Source of the DNA: Struthidea cinerea
Taxonomy: Eukaryota; Chordata; Aves; Passeriformes; Corcoracidae
Reading direction: 5' to 3'
DNA: 64,000 nucleotides
Assembly (NCBI GenBank): GCA_013397865.1
Contig: VZTI01000412.1
Location: 1,188,492-1,252,491 of the forward strand
This document shows positions 57,302 through 64,000 of this stretch, piece by piece (positions within the stretch are counted from its first letter, which is position 1; every line of letters begins with the position of its first letter). The notes under the pieces were generated by a model, which was not told where the DNA came from, made no database searches, and was given only the letters and a program-made list of their open reading frames with translations. The position numbers and the translations under genes are program-made.

Positions 57302-60300
57302 ATTCAGAAGGTGTGAGGAGGACTGAGGCAAGAAAGCTGGAAAGGGAAGGCAAGCAGGAGAAAAGACCACCAGCATGAATTAAATTGTGCAAATCCCACT
57401 TCCCCAGATTAAAATGGATGACTTTGGAAGGGATGCAAGGTTGTAATGAGGAAAACTAAAGGAGACACACCAAACCCACACATAACCGATGACAACAACT
57501 CAAGGTGAGTGCAGAAAAATGTTTTCTAATTCATGATTATTAATAGGCTAAAACAATTTCTCTCAAAAAAAAAACCTGTCAATTGGAATGCTGGTTTTTT
57601 GAAATGGACCATCATTAACAGAGAAGCATATTCAATATTATTCTCCAAGCTTTCAGTGGTGAAGATTTCTTTCATGTGGCTACAGGAAATGAAGGGGATT
57701 CAATACTTCTGCAATCTTTTCCATGGCTTTGCTACTGACTTACAGCATAAGGCAACAGAAGTTAAGTATTTTCACTCCAGAGCTCCCAAAGCAGTTTTCT
57801 TGTCTAAGTCAAATCAACCTCATTTAAAAAACCTGCTGGCTTTGCTTCATTTTCATTCCCACCAACATGATGCTCCTCTGAGACTGAAAAGCAAAATGTA
57901 GCTACTCAAGGCAGAACATTGAGCAACAAGGGAAGATTCAGCCTGAATCTCACCAAAATGTCCATGCCCACATTTAAAGTGTACATAAAAGGTAATAAAC
58001 ACCTACTTCAAAAATACCAAATAACCCAAAATACCAGTCAGCTCAACACAGCCAGCAGGCCAAAACACAAACTGGCATGGAACAGAAGAAAATCACTTTG
58101 GGATAAAATTGTGTCTTTCTCATAGGAAATATAATTAAAAATATAATTTTTTAAAAAATCGACAAAAACTCCTTTTGTTTTTTTCAAATATATACTAATA
58201 ATGTTTTCCTGTGTTTTCTGTCCTTAAACAGGCTGTCCTTTGCATGCACTCACATTATCGACTTCCTGCAAACAACCTCCTTCCTACAGCACATTCCTGC
58301 TTTCACTTCTCTCCCCCACATGAAACCTCTGTAAAAACTCATCACCTGGATGATTTTGAACCTCACAGACTCGAGACAAAACTGTCTCGGCACAGGTGTC
58401 CACTGTGCCTGCCAGACAAGAAGTTGCCAATCAAGAATTTGCCAGGCTCACCCATTTCTTCAGCTGCCTTGCAGGGGGTTTCCAATCAGAATAAAGTCAT
58501 TGAGTTCAAAGCTCCGTGTAAGTGGCTTTCTTGGTTCACTGAGATGTTTTTGACGTTCACAAGCTGCGAGTTGGTTCCATTTCTGCACCTCTTCCCCGTC
58601 ACAACTTTCCAAAGCACATGAAGTGCATTCATTTCCATAAATCAACCAGCATCCTCTGGACAGTATTCTGCCTCCACGAAATTGATTTTTTAAAACTCAC
58701 TACCAGCAATTTAGTAAAAAAAAGATGTATTTGGGGCACAAATAGGAGAAGCAAATAAGTGCAGAATAATTCTTCTGCCTCTTCATCACACCTTTCAAAA
58801 AAACCCCAGAGCATTCATCATACAAAGAATGTGTCCTCCCAGTAACAGCATATTCTTCATACATATGCACACTTACTCCAGACTATAATTAATTATTTCC
58901 CCAGGAAAATTATTTCTATGTAAATTTAAATAATGTTCCTAGCTTAGTGAAATGAAACACATGCACAGAGAATAACAGTAGTCCCAGACATCAAGACCAG
59001 ATGCTAATATTTCTCATTTGTTATGAGAAAAATGGAGAGTGTATTGCAGAAAAATAGAGAAAATGACACCACCATTTATAGATCTCTAAGCCTGAGTAGA
59101 TGCAGAAAGTCCTGAACCACACAACTGGGGGTATCAGACCACCTTCTCATGAGGTATTGAAGGTGATGCCCACATTGCAGTTCATAAAAACAAACGTAAA
59201 CCCAGCCCATAAACTCCTCACACTGGAAGTCTCACTGCAAATGTAAACCTGGACAAAGTAGAAGGGCAGCACTTCGTGAGAATCTCAAATTATGTTTGAC
59301 ATTTTTTCTTACAAGTCTCCTTCATACAGGTGCTCACAATTTCACTGCAGTAAGCACAGCCTACGCTAGCAACCACTGATGATGGCTGCTTAAATACATG
59401 TTCTTCCAGCAACTGCAATAAGGGGATTTAAACACAGAATTCTTCAAGTGATTTATGATTCATTTCTGCATCTCAATCTAAGCACTGAAAAGCTTCAGCC
59501 CTCATTTTTCTCAACAAATGCGCAATTTGACGCATAAATGAATATTCAGCTGATGAAGTGAACAAAAGCATCTTAGAGAACACCAGACTGCAAATGCTGC
59601 TCCGTTTTGGGAGCCAGAGAGTGGCAGATAATGACTCTCTCAGTCTGTCATCGCTGGGGAGCATGGGGAAGGCTGGAGACGACACAACACCCACGCCAGT
59701 GGCCAACCCAGGGCAGAAATAGTGCCCCACAGACCCAAATGCCACTGCATTAAATACCACTGCAGCAGGCACACGGCAGCGCCAGCCCCGCACACAGACT
59801 CTGACCAACCCAGGGCTTCTGACAAAAATGTGCATTTTTAGTGAGCATCCCAGTGACCTGGCAAAAGAAACAACCATCCTGATTTACCCCTGCAAGGCAG
59901 GGAGCACTTATGACAGTTCACACGTGCTGCTGGCAAAACAACAACTTTAAGCAGAAAATCCTGTACAAGTATGTCCTAATACAACTCCATACATACTTTC
60001 CAGTTCCTCCTGGGCAGCACAAAAAGGGTTTATAAACAAAAGTCTGACCAGAGACACTGAAATCTTCCACTATGCACAGTTCTACACAATATTTACACCC
60101 AAGAAGCAAGCCCATGGCAGACACACAGTGTAGTGAAGGAAAAAGCAGAAAGTGATCTTTAATTAAAAGGCTCGAGACAAAATTACCCCAGCTGCTGAAA
60201 CAAGGTTTAATTTTATTTCTGTCAAGCTGCACTGGATTAAGTAGCTTGGAAATGTTAAAATCACAAGGTTAAAATGCAAACAGCTTGCTCAGGACAGCTC

Positions 60301-61003
60301 GAGTCTTGGAAGGTGTCATTTACAAAACTGGGAATAATTTTGTCCCATCAACTCTTCTCCATGTTGTGTCCTTGAGGAATCCCCCCAGAACAACACACAC
60401 CAGTGAGCAGAGCAGGATCACTTTGCTTCGTGCTGAAAACCAACAGTCTTTTGAATTCTAAGAGCATCTCATGTACCTTAGGAGACAATATAATTAATGG
60501 GGTTTGCTTGCCTTTCAACTTGAAAAACCTTGAGAGTGCAGGTCCAGGCCATCCAAAGGGCACACTCTCAATCAACAGGACTTTTAAAAGCACCTCAGAT
60601 CAGAGACAGATTAAAAAACCATCCAAAATTACTACACGTTGCAGGAAGGTTTATAGATATGTGTGCATTTACAATGTACTGCATTTTTAAACATCTCCCA
60701 TTGGCCAAAATGGAGAGTTTGAGATTGCGAAAGCAGGATTAGATTTTATTAGGCTGGTCCAGTACTTGGGGACTGGTGTAACAACCTGTATTAGTGTTAT
60801 GTGGATTTTGTAACAGTTTTGGAATGACTCGCTAATTATTAACAACATTCTTTAATTCTTTATTACCATTCTCCAGAGGTCCTAAAAGCCTATTTTTAGA
60901 AGCATGAAGGCAGATTTTATTTATTTGAACTCACTGCTTCTAGGTCTACCTTATTCATTCACCACAAATGAAGGACTCTTTGCTAAGTGATGATATGGAC
61001 ATT

Positions 61004-61021
61004 AAAAAAAAAAAAAAAAAA
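61004..61021 (+). repeat. Poly-A run
   Basis: About eighteen consecutive A, some 90 bp left of the near-palindrome at 61111. Confidence 0.9.
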
Positions 61022-61110
61022 CAAAGGAAATAAATCAAGCTTGCTCTAAATCCTTGTAGTTATTTAGCTGCCTCACTCTCCATGAATTTCTTAAATAGTG
61101 TACTTGCCAT

Positions 61111-61156
61111 TGACCTTCCCTGTCGTTTAAGGCCCTTAAAGATGCAGGGAAGGTCA
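61111..61156. repeat. 46-bp near-palindrome with nuclear-receptor half-sites
   Basis: Outer arms TGACCTTCCCTG (61111-61122) and CAGGGAAGGTCA (61145-61156) are perfect 12-base reverse complements. Inner arms TTTAAGG (61126-61132) and CCTTAAA (61134-61140) are also perfect, leaving only TCG and GATG unpaired between them. Each end carries a nuclear-receptor half-site (TGACCT/AGGTCA, extended as GAAGGTCA). It could fold as a DNA or RNA hairpin, but it is too short for an ordinary pre-miRNA. Confidence 0.9.
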
Positions 61157-64000
61157 GAGCCAGTAAATTGCCAGCACCCTTGACTGAAGCACATTGATCA
61201 AGGCCAGTTTAGCACTTGCTTAGTTTAGCAGATAAAGTGTGGCAGTCAGCACTTCTAAATAAATTATATGATTTCCAGATAGTGATGTACGATTTTTATA
61301 AACATGATGACTCAGCATCTGAAAGAGAGGAAAACAGAAGAAAATCTCAGGAGTTTTAAGAGAGGCCAAAGCATAATTTAGCCTGTCTTTTTACCACATT
61401 AAAAATTCCCTAAAGAATTGGGTAAAAAACACCTTAAAACAGCACCAGTAACAATCAGGATGGTTTGGCACAGACCAAAGACACAAGCTGCACAAAAGTA
61501 CAAGAGACTGAAGTTTGCAGCACTGCTGTGGAAACACAAATGGTCCGTTCAAGTATTTGATGTGATGCTATATTTAGAAACTATTAAAAAATGAAGCTCT
61601 GAAAAAGACATTTGAAGAATCACTTTATTTACAAGTGGCAATTTGCTCTTCTTTTGAATAGACGAGCTTTAAGATCAGGTGAATTCTCAAAAAAGGCTGC
61701 GGTTTCTAGTTTTGTTTGGCATGTCTTTGTTAGTGTTTCCAGTAGGTGTATCTCCTGTTACCTGTCGCTGTGTGATAGCCCACTCTGCTCTTTGTTATGA
61801 TAGCCTGACCCCTATCTAAGGGGTGTCTATCTAAAATTCAACCTTTTTTTTTTTAATTTACATAAAAACAAAACTTGCTGTAACTTTTGAAAACAGCTGT
61901 GTTAGCACTGACAGCCATTCCTGGCTGGGACCAATTCTCCCTACACAGTTTACCAGCTCCTGCCCGGAATTTTTGCTTTTTTGACAAAAAAAGGAGGTTT
62001 ACCAGCCAGGTTTAGCTGCTGTGTTAGCAAAGCCCCAAACAGCAAGGTCCAACAGGGTTAATAAACTAGAGTAAAACTCACACCAAAGACATGGCTGCAG
62101 CTGGAGCCACCCAGAATTTAGTTGTGAAGGCTTCGAAAACAGCCAAGAAGAAACCATTTTCTCACTTGGCACCAGAAAAACCAAAGATGAGGTGAATCCA
62201 GAGAGAATCGGCCTTGCATTGCTTTGCTGCTCACATGAGGGCCTGTTTTAATGGGTATTCCCACGATTCAGATCCTGTATCCCTTTTGATCTTCACACCT
62301 CACTGGCCACGAATCAGAGGATGTTGGGGACAGGATGTCCCAGCATCCCTTCATCGAGGGAAGATGCTGTGGTGGGCACAGCAATGAGGCAGCAGAGCAC
62401 ACTCCTAAGACTTGATTGCTTTTCCCATCAGAAGCACCAAGTTTAGTGTTAGGCACCACAGCCTAACAGGAGGAACAGAAGCTGGCTAAGGAAATTAGCT
62501 GAGAATTTATCTGTTGAGGATTTAATCTGATAAAAGCCAAAATACTTTACTCCTTTGTATCAAACTACTTCAGTTTGTTATAGATGAGAAATGTTCTTTA
62601 AGAACATGGTACACTCAGGTGCCTTGCCATGACTGCATGCTACTCATACATAGATGAATTCAATAACAATTCTTTCTTGGTTGCTCCTTAAAATCTTAAC
62701 ATCTCCTTACTTCTGTGGCAACTGCTGCCATTCACTCTGCAAATTCCTGTCCCTTTCTGCTTGTTTGACTTGATCATATGAAAGAAACCGCCAACCTTTA
62801 TTACTTGGGTAAAGGGACAGTAATGCAGAGAGAGAATTTAATTATTTATTGTGTTTCACATTGAATTGGGGAGACTCAAACTGATCCTCCTATGCCTAAT
62901 GATGTGTTTATTCCTATCTACCTGTCAAACCATTTATTAAAATTTCCAAAGCTTACTGCAAAGTATTACACAGCTCTAATACCTTTAGGTAGGAAAACTG
63001 AAGTGGAGGTAGCTGGGTTACTTGGGTCACCAGACCTGCTGTGTTTGATGTAAAAAATAATGCCTTGTGCTTATTTATTTGACTTAAGCTGTTCCTACTC
63101 ACTCGTAGTTTCTGCATCACATCCCGCTGGCAGTGTCCTCTGCCAGCTGCGCTTGCAGTCACAGTTCATACATGACCAGTAACAGAAGGTTTACTTTGGG
63201 ACAAGAGTTAAGAAAAAGTACATCTTGCCTAGAGCTAGATAAATTTCACACCAACATTTTGCAACACCACCGAGTTTGAAGAAGAGTGTGTCCCACGGCC
63301 TCTGGTCCTCATCTCATCTGCTCTTCTCCAGCACAGGTGCTTCACGGAATACTGTCAGGATTTACCGGTGTGCCAGGCAGGAATGCCAAATGCTGCTCCT
63401 GCAGAGTCAGGTGTGGCACTTCTGTGATGGTCAGAAAGGTCCATGGGGAAGAAGGGAGCACCGTCCTCTTTCTGAGGCACAGATGGGGCCACGACTCAGG
63501 AACGCACTTGAGCACAGGCTCACTTTTAAGTAAATCCTCAAATACCGACTCAGTCAAGAGGAAGCAAAGGGTGCAGATGTGCTTCACCAAGCATGGGTAA
63601 TGTTTCCTTCCCAAAGGTCAGTTTTGGACCTTTCCATGCTTTTTAGCTCCACTGATATCAAATGTTTTTTTCAGGCAATTGCATTTAATAATTTTGTACG
63701 GTGAAGGGCTGGAATACAAACTTGGCATATCTGTAACTTCTGCAAGGTGCCCTTGCTCTTGGAACTGCAGATTTCATATTTCAGACACAGTAAAAAAGAA
63801 AAAACAGTGTTAATCATAAAAAAAAAAATCATTCAACCACTACCTTTGAAGATTCACCGTCATTTGACAGGACATTCTCCAGCAGATGATTAAAATCTAA
63901 GGGATTTACCAGACACTTCAGGTGAAGACTTTTTCTCATACCAAGTCTTAGGAATGGGAATAAAGCCAAGACCAAAAATCACATCCAGAAATTTACAAAC

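Larger units (their letters stand above)
55245..64000. other. Non-coding stretch to the right edge; no gene seen
   Basis: AT-rich sequence without recognised mobile elements. It holds an AT microsatellite (56689-56720), a GATAA repeat (57287-57301), poly-A (61004-61021) and a hairpin-like near-palindrome (61111-61156). Open frames of 80-165 codons, some overlapping on both strands (55579-56076, 63276-63614), have no recognisable domain. I did not find the alternative NAV2 upstream first exon here. Confidence 0.4.

Noticed and set aside
61111..61156. pre-miRNA hairpin
   Set aside because: A 46-nt fold with a 1-3 nt loop is shorter than normal precursors, and the arms do not extend further.
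17466..64000. Alternative upstream first exon of the longest NAV2 isoform
   Set aside because: No minus-strand match to the expected short leader was found by eye. A very short exon could still be missed.
1..64000. CRISPR arrays, operons, phage or integrative elements
   Set aside because: No direct-repeat arrays with spacers and no prokaryotic gene structure; repeats and the NAV2 exon show a vertebrate genome.

Overview
The window looks like 64 kb of a bird nuclear genome, most likely a songbird or other passerine. It is AT-rich and almost entirely non-coding, and its interspersed repeats are mainly CR1 LINE fragments with the avian 3' end (TTCCAACC..., then ATTCTGTGA-type octamer repeats). 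One short interspersed element joins a tRNA-Ile-like head to a CR1-like tail, the structure described for passerine TguSINE1. There are no operons and no bacterial or phage genes.

The one protein-coding segment I can support is the first coding exon of NAV2 (neuron navigator 2) on the minus strand at 16019-16276. It holds 86 codons from the family's MPAILVASKM start to VENGFDTQ, then a GT splice donor in phase 0. An in-frame stop lies upstream with no ATG in between, which fixes the start. About 1 kb further upstream (17101-17465) is a dense CpG island with a CCAAT box and GC boxes reading in the NAV2 direction. This is the probable promoter of the MPAILVASKM isoform.

Layout: 1-16018 is NAV2 intron 1, which runs off the left edge (exon 2, encoding the start of the calponin-homology domain, is not in the window). 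16019-about 16394 is the coding exon plus proximal 5' UTR. About 16395-17465 is 5' UTR or 5' intron plus promoter. 17466-64000 lies 5' of that promoter; from the mammalian gene structure, where a longer NAV2 isoform starts at a distant upstream promoter, it is probably intron of that isoform, but the sequence cannot prove this. Within the non-coding parts there are about a dozen CR1 pieces (the largest at about 1525-2691 keeps a broken reverse transcriptase), one tRNA-CR1 SINE, two local tandem duplications (2 x 71 bp and 2 x 40 bp), several microsatellites, a second weaker CpG-rich patch at 29700-30125, a 46-bp near-palindrome at 61111-61156, and several stretches that read like conserved developmental enhancers.

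No undescribed multi-gene system is visible. The long open frames outside the NAV2 exon have no recognisable domains, and most lie in GC-rich patches or in CR1 copies.
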